A stretch of 64,000 nt of DNA, taken from NCBI GenBank assembly GCA_028752905.1, contig JAQNBH010000006.1, forward strand, positions 22,678,311-22,742,310, written 5' to 3'. Shown here piece by piece: positions 34,789 through 46,979 of this stretch. Made by a program: the position numbers and the translations under genes. Below the pieces are notes generated by a model. That model saw only the letters and a program-made list of their open reading frames with translations, did no database searches and was not told the origin of the DNA. Every line of letters starts with the position of its first letter. The first letter of the stretch is position 1. Source of the DNA: Cladorhizidae sp. MBARI D1340-BT2. Its lineage: Eukaryota > Porifera > Demospongiae > Poecilosclerida > Cladorhizidae.

Positions 34789-37652
34789 GTAATATTATTA
34801 GTACCAAATATGTTGGTATTTAGCATCGTCTTATTATAAGGATTGAGTTTGAAAGTTAAAACAATCACTGTAAAATTAAGCAAGCAAACAATACGATAGA
34901 TTATTATTGGCTCACATGTCTGGATGATTGTGATGGAAGACCTGATGTCCTATGTTTTGGACCACCACTTATAGGCAATCCAGGATCTAAAGTTTGAGTA
35001 TATATCAAGAATGTATTCATACTATGTAAGGACAATAAATCAGAGCTTATCCTTGGTGGCACAATAATCAAAAAAGTTCAGTGCATTTATAAAGAATAAG
35101 TGGAAAAACTGTCAATATTATAAGACTTTGAAAGGAGATGAATGTCTTCCAACTTTCACCTACCTCCATTGTAACACACTCTCTGTCCAGAGCTGTTTTA
35201 ACTTTACACCAATACACAATGAACACAAGCTGACTACATCTTATACACTATATTTATCGGAACTTCATCAGAATGTTGGAAAAAATTATACAAGTTCTAA
35301 AATGCTACAGCTGTAGAGCAGTAGGAGGCTAGAGCATGTAGCTGCTGATTCAGCTCTCAGATTAGCTCCACACATACAATTCAATTATTGTGTTTATGTT
35401 CTTTACCAATTTTAGTTTGTTATGGATAGACTTAAAATAAATTTCATGGATTTTTTTTAATGTCCACCAGGCACTACCATAGTGAAGTATCATGGTAAGC
35501 TGGAATTCCTTTTTTAACTAAAGATGGAAGAAACTACCATCAGGATGCTAAGAAACTGCTTAAATAAGTTAGAGCTAAGACATGTTTTTTTAATATCAAC
35601 CTCCATTGAATATAGAGAGTACCAGTGCAATACCTGGCTATAAAAATACATACCTACCCTAAGGGAAATAAAGGGAGTCGAACTACTCACTCGCCTTGAA
35701 CATCTAAGGTGGGTGCTTGAATTATGAAATTTGAATGTTGATTGTAAAATGCACACCCTGTGTTACCATTGCAATGAAGATAGAAGTTAGTTAGCTCTAG
35801 GTGAGGATTTGCTGGTTGTGTTTTACCATTGCAATAAAGTTAGAGGTTAGTTAGCCCTAGGTGAGGATTTGCTGGTTGTTTCAATGTCTAGCTGGTGCCT
35901 CTACTTTAGCTAAGGCGTTATTGATCCCCTCATTGATTAAAACTATCAAGTAGTCGACTTCAGGTTCAACAAAGTCTACCAATGGATTTTTATTGCTAAC
36001 TTTCCTTATATCTTTGCTATCTGTCACATTACTATGATGCACTGGGCGGTCGCTACAAGCATCCAGTCATCAGAGAAAATTGCATAGTGGATACTTGTAA
36101 TGTGGAAGGTGCTGACTATGTTCCTATGCAAACTGAAGTGCAAATTTAATGTTTGTGACATGATCTGAGAAAAATAGGTTATCAATAGACACAATCTTTC
36201 ATATGACATTTTTCTCAGCATGTATTCATATTGATGTAAATCTCACAGATGTTCTAATCAAGCTATCCTATACAATATTAGGGTTCTTATGACAATGAGA
36301 TTACAAAATTTCTTTATTTGTTCCGAGAGAATTTTGTCATAAACACCTAATCTAAACAGTATTCCAAACAAACCAGGAATTTCATAGGCTTGCTCACCAG
36401 TCAAGGATAGAGCCTGTAGGATTAACAAAGCAACACATTAAAATAAGCAAGAAAACAATATAATAGAGTATTGGCTCACAAGTATGGCTGGAAGACCATC
36501 TCCTGAGAGGCCAAAAGTAGGAACATCATTTGTAGGCAATCCTGGATAAAAAATTGGACATTTTAGAATGCGTTTATACTGTGTGCATACAAGATAATAC
36601 AATCAATGTTTGGTGCCATACTAGAGTGGTGTAGTTTTAGGACCTACTTTTCCCATTGTGTTTAAAAAGAATGCTTGCCCATGTTTTTGTAGAGCATATG
36701 TAAAAATTGTCAGAGTAATCCTACTTTCTTGACTGACATCTTTGAACATGAGCTGAGAAAAATAGGATATGAACACAATATTTCATGTTGCATTTCCTTT
36801 GGCATATATTTCATCTTGAAATTATAGAACTTCTAAATTAATTCCCTTTATCTTGGATAACCTGAGGAAAAATATAACCTTCGTGCTTCTTAATCCTTTG
36901 TGCTTGTTGATTAATTTAATGAAAGCACGTTTATTGTATGGATCAATTTGTGTAAAAATTATCCACATGGAAAAATAAACAGATTGAATAAATCCAGTAT
37001 TCCAAAGTAAGTTACACCTACCGAGATTTTCACTGGCTTGCTCATCAGGGAAGGATGGAGTCTCAAAAATAAAACATTCATTAAATCAAGAAAATACAAC
37101 AATAGAGTATACACCTGTATGGATCTTTTGAATGGAAGACCTCTAATGTCCCAATATTTCTACCAGCACTTGTAGGCAATCCAGGGTCTAAAGTTACAGT
37201 AATCAAAATATAAATCAAGAATGCATTCATACTATATATGTAGGGATAATAAATCACAGCTGTATCGTGATCCTCTAAATAATAAATTGCGTGCAGGTGG
37301 ACAAACTGTCAGAATTACATGATATTAAAAGAAGTCAATGATTTCCATTTTTCACCACATACAACCTAAATACATTATCAGTCTCCAGAGCTCCAAGTTT
37401 CTGTTTAACTTGACACTGATACACAATGAACATTAGCTGAGAAAAATGAGAGATAAAAAACACATCTCATGGTATATATATATTTCTTGGCAATTCTTCA
37501 TCTGATGTTTGTCAAAAGTTATAGAAGTTCTAAAACTGCTAGGGCGTTAGAGTAGTAGGCATCTAGGGCTAGAGGCTCCTATTGATGACAAGTACAAACT
37601 TTGGCTTTCTATTTCAAAAAGGTTGTGATAAATAACTGAATACAGAAAAAAT

Positions 37653-37758
37653 ATGGTGATCTTGGTGGTCTTGGCTTCAGTTCAGGTTCTCGAGAGTGGC
37701 TCCCCAGCAGCCAGGGAAGTCCATTCCGATTCAACTGCTAACATTCTGGTGCCAGGCA
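37653..37758 (-). mobile_element. Penelope-like 3' coding fragment (unit 2 copy)
   Basis: Duplicate of 30,195-30,300 inside the second tandem unit. Confidence 0.75.
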
Positions 37759-37802
37759 GCGCAATGAAAAGTACAAGTAGTCGGAGATTCTGTGTTTGTG
37801 TT

Positions 37803-39541
37803 TTAACCGCTTCACCGCATAGAAGCGCGAGATTGAGTGACCGTCGCGTTAATAATTATTAAAAATCAACCGTTGACTCTACATATTCAAAACTTACCGT
37901 AAATGTGCACGATGGACTGATTTCACCAAAAAATTTAAGAACCGTAGCACGTAGGTAACTGTGACGTCAAACAATTTTGAATTCAAGCAAAATAATGGCT
38001 GAAATATTTGATCGTGCTCGCGTGTTAGAGCTGTTGTTTGATGGGGGTTTCGACCTCTCTGACTATGATAGAGATGAAGATGATGAAGGTCAAGTGTCTT
38101 CCTTCCTTGGTGATGAGGTATTAGACCCTAAGGAGTTGGCAGCTTTTTGTCCAGAGCTTCAACTTCAACTCCTCAGGATGTTGGACCAAACACTTCAAGT
38201 GCCAGTGCTTCTGATGGAGTTTTATGACTCCTGATGAAGAGTATGAGTTGCTTGGTAAGTATGAGTAGATATCTATAGAATGGAATATAATATTTGAGCT
38301 ATCAAGAGACATAATAAGCCAGAAATATATATCACTAGGTTATAAAGTTCCTAGTTATAAAGTTCACTAGGTTGTAAAGTTCATAATAATAATCTTTTAT
38401 ATAGGTTTAGCCACTGATCTTGAATCTGCTGAATCTCTGAGTGATCCTGCAAACTCTCCTCCGAGTGGTCCTGCAAACTCGCCCCCAATTGCTTCTCCTA
38501 CCATCTTCTCCTTCATTTGATGTAGTTCCATCTTCTGACTCAGAAGTATCACTGTTACCTTCTGATCGCTGAGACAGGGGGCGTGTTGGATGCCGAGGCC
38601 GAGGAAAAGGCCAAGGAAGAGGAAAAAGCCAAGGAAGAGGAAAAGGCCAAGGAAGAGGAAAAGGCCAAGGAAGAGGAAAAAGCCAAGGAAGAGGTAAAGG
38701 CCAAGGAAAAGGGAAAGGCCAAGGAAGAGGAAAAGGCCAAGGAAGAGGAAAAAGCCAAGGAAGAGGAAAAGGCCAAGGAAGAGGAAAAGGCCAAGGAAGA
38801 AGTCGAGGCCAGAGGTAAGAGGCACAAGACCTTTTGTCACTGCTCTCTTTGTGGTATTAGCCTTTGTGCTGTGCGTGGAAGGACATGCTTCAGGGAATTC
38901 CACACACTCTCTGACTACTCGCACTAGCTTCCTTTTCTCTTCGAGATTTTCTTTGTATTGCTTTTGTAGTATGTACATGTGTTAGGCATGTACATGTATA
39001 CTTCTTTTCTTTATCATTTATGCATGCAGACATGTGTAGTACACGTATGTTTTCTTGATGAGTCTTTGCTTTATTGTGCCTTTCTGCAACATCTTGAAAT
39101 TTTCAACTTTCAATACAGCCAGACCTTCCTCGTGGTGCTTGACAACAGTCAATACTCTTATAGACTGACAAACATGGCTATATCCTGCAAAATAGAAAAA
39201 TTAGGGCATTCAATATTCATAAATTATGCCAAAAAATGTACATTTTTCAGATTATATGCTGTTTGCAGTTCGATAAGCGACCATATTTTAGTATTTGATC
39301 TGAAAAACCATAAAATATACTTGTAATAGTCGATAAATGCAGTGATAAAAAGTTTTCTAATCCAAAAATGGTTTGTGGTTTGGTTGCTAGGAAACACATT
39401 TATCACCAAGTTGATCAGTAACTCTTTGTCAATCATGTGATATGCGGTTGCTGGGGACTTTTTTGAACCAATGATCAGATACAAAAATTAAAGTAAAAAT
39501 AGATCAAAATCTCAAAATGAAGTCGACGGTGAAAGGGTTAA
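37803..39541 (+). mobile_element. internally deleted piggyBac element, copy 2
   Basis: Duplicate of 30,345-32,088. It has TTAA at both ends (37,803-37,806 and 39,538-39,541). The right terminus reads TTAACCCTTTCACCG as reverse complement, closer to the usual piggyBac TTAACCC start than copy 1. The N-terminal frame (37,977-38,234) lacks the TAA found in copy 1. The Cys-rich end is at about 38,808-38,927. Confidence 0.85.
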
Positions 39542-40693
39542 TATGGCTGGCAATATTGCTTAACATGTTTCTAGTGCTTCTACTAGATCTGGATCCTTGC
39601 CTTTCCATAACGAGCCTCACAACCAAGTTAATTTTTTTGCCCAAGCAACCTTTTTGAAAAAGACAGTGTTAGGATCATTCCAGACGACTTAGTTCCTTTC
39701 GTAGCAGTGGCTTAATTTTGAAGGTCGAGTGCCCTGTTATCTTTGCTAGACAGTTGTGACAAGGATAGTCCATGAAGGCTTGAATCTCTAATGCTCTGTA
39801 AATAAGAATGGAATTGCTAACTGGATAATATTTATATCTTTATGCAAGCATACAGTCAGGTAGGTAATTATTACTTGTAGTTATGTATATGGAAATATGC
39901 AATAGTTTCCTACAAGCAGCATAAACAGATGCAGTATCACAAGCATTCTGTGTAGTATTAGCTACCTGCACAACAACACGCAATTTAAGTGAGATGCTTA
40001 GCAGTTCTTAGCAATGGCTACTAAACCAACATTCCTCGAATTCTTTCCAAGACAGGGATTTGGAATCAGCAGCCACAACGACCATAGTGATAGGAATTCT
40101 TATAAGTTGCTGAAGTTTATGAGGGAAGATGATTCCAAGATATATGCAGTAAAAAAATTATAATTCAGCATGCTAGCTTGTAAAAAATAGAACACTACAT
40201 CCGTCATCAGTGTTTGGATGAGCTATTGAGAATAATGACTTGAGTATACAGAGAAGGATGCTGGGGACCTGTAAGTATTATGCAAATATTGATTCTTGTG
40301 ATATGTGTAACCAATGCTACAAAAACTATCTTTAATTGCATGAAAGATAATGAAGATCTACCTATACTAACCATAAAGCAAGAGAGTATTATATTTTATA
40401 AAAAAATATGATCATAGGCATTTTTGTAAACATTGAGACAACGTTTTGCTGATGTCTCAAAGTATAAATGCACAGGGCTAATAATATTTATTACCACAAT
40501 GCCCGGACCATTGTGTCAGTACTACTCCACAGAACACTTGTGGCACTGCCTTTCTATATACTGCTTGAAGGCAATTGTTGCATCTCGCCAATTACAATAT
40601 ATATGTTACCCGCAAACCTGGAATTTGCTCAATCCTAGGATCGCGAAAGCCAATACCTGATCACCAATTAGATCAAAACAAGTTTGCTCCCAC

Positions 40694-43270
40694 ATGGGAA
40701 GAGGTTGTAGGAAGGAGAAATGGAAGGAGAGAATGCCTATGATGATTAATGTTCAGCAAACCTTTCTTTCTGGAAGGAACCTTGGAAGCAAAACCATATC
40801 AAGAACAAAGGGACAAGCTGTTGTCAAATTTCTGAAAGGGGAGATGGCGAACAGTGATCCTAAATTCAATTTTTGGGTGAAACAAAAATGTTTTTAACTT
40901 TTGGAGTACCCTGCTCTTGGGCTTAAGGATGTACTTTGTATACCTGCAAAGAAAAAGGTGATTAAACCCATATAGCCAGTGATATATTTAGTGAGACATA
41001 TTTTGTTGTTAGACAGGTCTCCTTATTTTATAAGTTTAAAGCCACAAGTCAAGTGCCAATCTATAGGCATGGATGATAATAACAAAGACAAAACTTTGTT
41101 TAATTGATTGAAATCCAGTAGCCATTCGCTTCATGAGCCAGACGCTTTACTGAATCGCAGTTATACGGTGTCATTTTAATCTAATATTTTTTTCAGGATG
41201 AGAATGACTCCTCCATCCTTAGTCATTATCGGAGAGTGGCTTACATTGAAGAGTTTCATACTATTTTGAATAGAGTGCACTGTGATGTTCAAGGTCATAT
41301 GGGCTATAAAATGCTCTAGCCGAGGTACAGAATGTCTATCATTTCTATATAAAAACAGATTCTATGCATGTGATCTTGTGTTTGAAATGTAGCCCTTGAT
41401 GCATGCTCTCATTTTGGCACTCAAATATTGTAGGTACAGTGTAGCTCTACTGGTTGAACACCTAAAGATTGCACGTGAGATTGAAAATTGTGACTGACTG
41501 TCAGTTATATAAGCTGTGCATAATATGGGTATAGCTCATGTCAACCATAAAATGTTTTTAATCAGGTGACCATGAATATTTGAATTGAGGTCCTGACATA
41601 AGGTTGCTATCTCTAACTTTTATATGGTTTTGGTAAGTGCAAACATACAATTTGTCATATCCAAATTCAATTGAGTCCAAGGACAGTGCAGCGCAGCATA
41701 TGAGTAAAACACTACTATTGTAGTAGTAACCTCCAATTCACTTTTATTGAAAAATTGGAACACACAGCAAGTTACATTTTGGACACAACATAAAACACTC
41801 GATATGAAGTATGTTGACGTTTGGATGTTATGAATCCTTATGTTTCACCTATTTCCTATTTTATATCGGTTTGACCTACATCCTTCTAATACTAGCAAAA
41901 ACATGGGTGTGTCCATTTCATCCACTAGATACAGCAAGCATCCACCTCTCAGCTTTTTAATGTGAATATTTAATTACCCATGGGTTAATCCTGTTGTTTT
42001 AGTATGTGGTAAACAACCAGCGACATTTTATAATAGTGATCTGTTTTGGATATCAAAGGTAATTCAATTCTCTGTCTTCACCATACTCCCTCTAGATTTC
42101 TTCGAACTATGCGTGTCTACCAAGATCTGTTGTGGAGAAGTACGTTCAATTATGTAGTGTGATTAACCTTCAGAAGCCACAAACCAACAGTGCCCCACAC
42201 TTAAACCTATCATTTCTTCTGGATTTATGACTCGAGGACAGGTAATATTATTAGTACCAAATATGTTGGTATTTAGCATCGTCTTAGTTAGATGGATTTG
42301 ATTGACATGCGACATAGACCAGACGACCGCCATAACTGGATTGGCCACTTCATGGATCATTGGTCCAAATTCCATGTACTGTTTGCTCTTGAGCACAAGA
42401 GTGCAATTGAGGTGGCTAAAAACTTGTCCAGTCGTGTTTTTGCATATTTCGGTGTTCCCAAGGTTGTGTGACCCATAATTGATTATTAATGGTTACAGCA
42501 TGCTTGAGTGTTCCTATGTATAGATATTCCAATCTGATAACGGAAGAGAATTTGTCAATCATATCATAGACAAACTGGTGAAGACCTGGCCGGGGAAAGC
42601 CACCATCATAAACGGTCGACCAAGACACCCTCAATCACAGGGTCTAGTGGAACGTGCAAATGCTAAAGTTGAAGAACTTCTTGCATGTCGGTTTGAAAAG
42701 AATGAATGTGATATGGCATGGTCACATTGGTTACCAGAAATTCAGTGTAAGTTTGATTTTCATAATAGTGATTCATAAACAATAGTGATCATAAACAACT
42801 ATAATTGGTGACTGTATGATACTATAAAAGAAGATACCATAAATATGTAATATAGCTGAACTTTTCATGGTAATGGTTATTGATAGGTTATGGACGAGTG
42901 TTTAGTACAGCCATTGTAGTACTAATATGCCTAATACTGGCATCCTGATGGCAGCATGAACTTCACATACTTGGTCATCTCTGCTTTGTGTGTGTGTGTA
43001 TACTACTAGATCAACTGAATACATGTGTTCATGAAACGATGAAGTGTAGTCCATACGAATTGGGGTACGGACAGGGAAGATATCGCAGACTTGATCAATG
43101 AAACTGAGCCTATGGAACATGTATCAGCAGACAAAAGTTCTACTCCTCTACCTTGTTCAGATGATCCAAGCTCTGCTGAACACTCCTCACCATCTGTCCC
43201 TCACTGTAGTGAACCTCATTGCACAGAGAGTGATATCAGAAATAAGCAAAGTAAAACAATTTTAGACCTT
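40694..43270 (+). pseudogene. KRBA2-like integrase gene, six exons, most complete copy
   Basis: The H2C2 zinc finger and DDE integrase core are spread over exons with consistent phases. Exon 1 is 40,694-40,957 (KFLKGEMANSDPKF, then LLEYPALGLKDVLCIPAKKK after one TAA). Exon 2 is 41,197-41,324 (His half, contains TAG). Exon 3 is 42,096-42,241 (Cys half, with an extra CA causing a frameshift not present in the other copies). Exon 4 is 42,292-42,462, with first Asp in LIDM and ending FGVPK. Exon 5 is 42,524-42,746, with second Asp in FQSDNGREF and Glu in GLVERAN. Exon 6 is 43,010-about 43,270 (YQLNTCVHETMKCSPYELGYG). Exon 6 shifts frame near 43,070. It is cut at about 43,300 by the right Ginger-type copy. 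Human KRBA2 derives from this integrase family. Confidence 0.85.
41903..42286. repeat. third, partial start of the tandem unit
   Basis: 384 bp matching 26,977-27,358 and 34,452-34,834. Divergence begins right after GCATCGTCTTA, inside intron 3 of the KRBA2-like gene. Here that intron continues to its own acceptor (GTTAG at 42,291) and exon 4. Confidence 0.95.
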
Positions 43271-43300
43271 TTAATATTTCTAATCCAGGGTCAGTACTGA

Positions 43301-45966
43301 GCAATGATGTGCAAATGATAGAAAAGATGCCCATTGGAAATATGTTAGTCCCAACTGGGGAAATATAAGATTGCTAGACTTTCATAACAATCATTCCATT
43401 ACTGCCTCCACACAACCACAATGACCTCACAAATAATTATAAACTTCAGCAATAATAATATATTCTTGTACTATATTACTACCTCCACAACCACAAGGGA
43501 CGTCACAAATATGATAAAATCCAGATTACTCTAACATAAGGTATGAAGAGATTTATAGCTAACAAAATATGCTGCTATATAGCATCAGTTATTTATCACA
43601 ATTTTGCTGTCCGCAGAAATGTAGGGATTGTTATCCAAGAATATATTATTGCTGAAGTTTATGGTGGTGTGGAGGCAGTTATGGAGTGATTGTTACGACA
43701 GCACAATATCAAAGCCAACCTTATATGTCCTTTAATTTATTAAAATTTTTTTACATATTACTTGTTCCCAATATATTTTAAAGCTTTCGTGAATTGGAAT
43801 ACTGTTTTGATGCTATATATGCCTGCAATGCCCACACGAAGAGGAGTGTCCTGGTCAGACCTAGCCCAGGTTACTTCCCAGGTCAAGTTGGTATGCATGC
43901 ATGACAAGTTTGGGACAGATTGGTCCAGTGGTTTAGAATGCCATAAGGAACAATCCTAAAATGCTTCCCCCATCAGTAACTACATTCAGCAATCCTTCTT
44001 TGATTCTTCACTGCAAAAGCCATACCCTCAATCCACTGCATCTAACACAGCGATTTGGTAAAGGATCGAGCAATTTGGGTTGCGCACGCCGTTCAAAGAT
44101 GGCATCTTAGACGAACTATATATGCAAAAATCAACCTTTTTTTAATTAGCTCTCTAAAGCGACACCAAAAGGCACCTTCCCAGATAGCGCTCTACAAAAT
44201 GGCATAAAAATAAATGAAATCTATGCAGCCAATAAGATGATGATGATGATGATTATGATAATGATGATGATGATGATGATTTTACGTGTCATTTTTCCGA
44301 CCTTTTTTTTAGTTTGGAGAACTGTGCTTCTGTGTGCTATATTGTTGGAACGCTTTTTGCGACATACTTTTTTTAGGGTCTGTATAGGTATAGAATCGAG
44401 TATATGGCAAGTTTTAGTTTGTTGCTGAATGATCTCTGACCTGCCAAACCTACATGAGAGTGCCTACATGAGAGTGCCTACATGAGAGTGCTAACGCATA
44501 TTAAATTGCTGGCAAGAGAAGCCTAAACTTTTAGGCTGCATGAATAGGTCTGATATTGGACAAGTTAGTACTTAGGGGAATTTTGATGCTACATATATAC
44601 ACCGATTAAATTGAATAATTTTTGGGTTAATTTTAATAAACAGGTTAGATAATCCTTTACCAATCCAAATCTTATGCACTATATAATAATTAAAATGCTT
44701 AAAATCAGGTAATTACAGGCACATCTGATTTTCTTAAAATTATGTAGCAAATACTTACAGATGGGAGATTTTGGGTATAGACCTCATTGGTCAATTTGCG
44801 GCCATAGACGAAGGCCATATATATGTCTGCACTGTTACAGATCTCTTTACCAAGTGGGTATTTGCTCGGCCAATCAAGTCCAAGTCAGCTGGTGATGTTG
44901 CAAGCATTCTACTCGAGCTCATCTACAGTTATGGTCCTCCCCAAAAAATTATAATGGATCAGGGGCATGAATTTATAAACCAGGTAACTAACTTAATAAA
45001 ACTGTTGCCATCTGTGTTCATGAAATGACATGTATGTGGTCTGAGAAGTGAAAATTAATCAAGGAAAATGTGTTGGATTTGTTTACAAGAGCAAAGTTAG
45101 ACTATTGAGTACAAGGCAGACTTAACACAATTTAAGATAACTTTATTAGCAACTTCAGTCTTGATTATCTGGAAGTTTCCTCCTGCTTCCTTTTGATAAA
45201 TATTCATGTAGAGTAATGTTCTGTTTGTGTGAACTTATTTGATAACTCAGCTCAATGATGTTGTCTTGACTGCTTTTGGAGTGAAGCAGATGGTATGTTC
45301 GGTATATCACCCTCAGAGCAATGGCCAAGATGAGCGGACTAATCAAACTCTTAAGAGGGCACTGTCCAAGTATACAAACGATACTCAATCTGATACAAAC
45401 GATACTCAATCTGACTGGAACAAGTAAGCTACCAATATTTAATAATAATTTTTCAAGATTGACAGTTTGTTAATAGAGAGATTTCTACTATTACCATTAC
45501 CACCACCTTCCAGTAGATGGCAATATCACATTTCATGCTAATCTGTGATTACCCCAGAAAATCTCACCAGAATCTCTCCAATGAATCCTCTCACACTGAA
45601 ACACCAACCCACTCACACACACACACATATAAAATTATGAAAAGGCATAAAAAATAGTAGTTATTGCTACCGTATTGCTACAAAATTTGATTAAGTTTTG
45701 CGAGTGCATTGTTATTCGTAAAACATCTCGCAATCTTTTTTATCGCACAAAACATTCCGCGTGCATATTGCAGCCAAAAGCCAGACGGTTTACTAGCGAG
45801 AAAGAAGCTGACTACAGTGTGACCATTCGAATGTGCTACAAACAATCCTTGCCTACTAGTGAAGATGCAGGAATCGATCAGATGTATCAGGAGAGCAAAC
45901 GAAAATGTGCAGAGGGTACTGGATGGTCAGGATAGTGCGCAGAAAAGTGCCAACCGATCATGTTAT
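43301..45966 (+). repeat. right arm of the inverted duplication
   Basis: Inverted copy of 1-2,641 (see there). Its 5' edge at 43,301 lies immediately downstream of KRBA2-like exon 6 and lacks the zinc-finger exons found in the left copy, so this copy is 5'-truncated. Homology probably continues past 45,966, but the partner leaves the window. Confidence 0.93.
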
Positions 45967-46979
45967 AATTAGTGGTACTTATTATAAAACGCAAAACTAA
46001 GAGCGCATTATACATTTATGGAGCTCAAAATCTCTAAATTGCACATTGTAGCAATACGGTATATTATTTTTCAAATTCTTATACAATAAAAATATAAACA
46101 TGGTTTTTGGTGTAAGCCTTCAGCTAAAGGATGCATATACCTTGAATGTGCTGCTTGTAGTTATGATTTCTATGTATGATGTTTTGTACTTATGTAGATA
46201 TGTACTCCCCACAACTTATGGTATCAATACAAGTGTCCAGTCTTCAACAAAGCAACAGACATTTGTGTTGATGTTCTACCGAACAGCTAGGGGTTCCATA
46301 GCCATCAATAATGCAGAACATGAGAATGAGCAGGAGCTTCTCTATGAATACATCTCACTCACTATGTCTCCTGAAGACATACAATATAATTTGGAGAAGC
46401 ATGTGGCAGATGTAAGAACAAAACTGACTGGCAAACATAAATATATGACATGAAATTGCTGACACTTTTTTGTAACAAAACAAAAAATGGTGGACAAATA
46501 GTTTAATGAAAATGTTTGATGCACTCCCCAAAAATCATGTTACAGATCTGTTTTATTTTGTAATCACATAGGTACATATGAGAAGATACGGTTGAAAATT
46601 GAAGAAGCTAAAGCAAAGCATAAAGCTTATTTCGATTCCAAGCAAAAAGAGGCTACAAATGGCAATAGGTATGTTTTTATGAATTAATGTGTACCTTTAA
46701 TGTGTGCCTTTATATAAGCTGAATCAAATTAGAGTCCCATTGTTGTTTCTGAGAAAAAATCGAAAGGCTAAGAATAATAAAATTTTCTGGATATATGTAT
46801 TTCCGAGTTTTGATAAATGTTAGAATGTCCTTGTCTGTTTTTTGTGATATATTTTTTATCTATAGCTCGACCTTTACTGGATGTTTTTTATTTTATATTA
46901 TTAACCTGTTGACCATCATAGATGATTATGTCCTTAAAAGAGGAATGCAAGGAAGGTATCCAGAAAAGGAGACAGGCTG
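44761..46979 (+). pseudogene. Ginger-type integrase core, exons of the right copy
   Basis: Exon 44,761-44,983 carries WEILGIDLIGQF (first Asp) and IIMDQGHEFINQ (second Asp). Exon 45,251-45,425 carries GVKQMVCSVYHPQSNGQDER (catalytic Glu) and a 7-residue tandem duplication (TNDTQSD twice). Exon 46,198-46,411 carries YGINTSVQSSTKQQTFVLMF, the usual post-Glu helix. A short exon at about 46,585-46,671 (EEAKAKHKAYFDSKQ) and a piece near 46,921-46,975 (DYVLKRGMQGR) lead to the GPY/F region. The first three borders fit GT-AG with matching phase. A frame change near 46,975-46,982 separates this part from the downstream ORF. The zinc finger is missing at this copy. Confidence 0.8.

Larger units (their letters stand above)
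34452..41902. repeat. tandem duplication unit 2 (7,451 bp)
   Basis: Copy of 26,977-34,451 in direct orientation. It is 24 bp shorter overall, with many single-base differences. For example, CAA replaces the TAA of the first piggyBac N-terminal frame, and ~10-20 bp deletions occur near 36,360 and 37,290. It contains the same set of elements. Confidence 0.96.
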
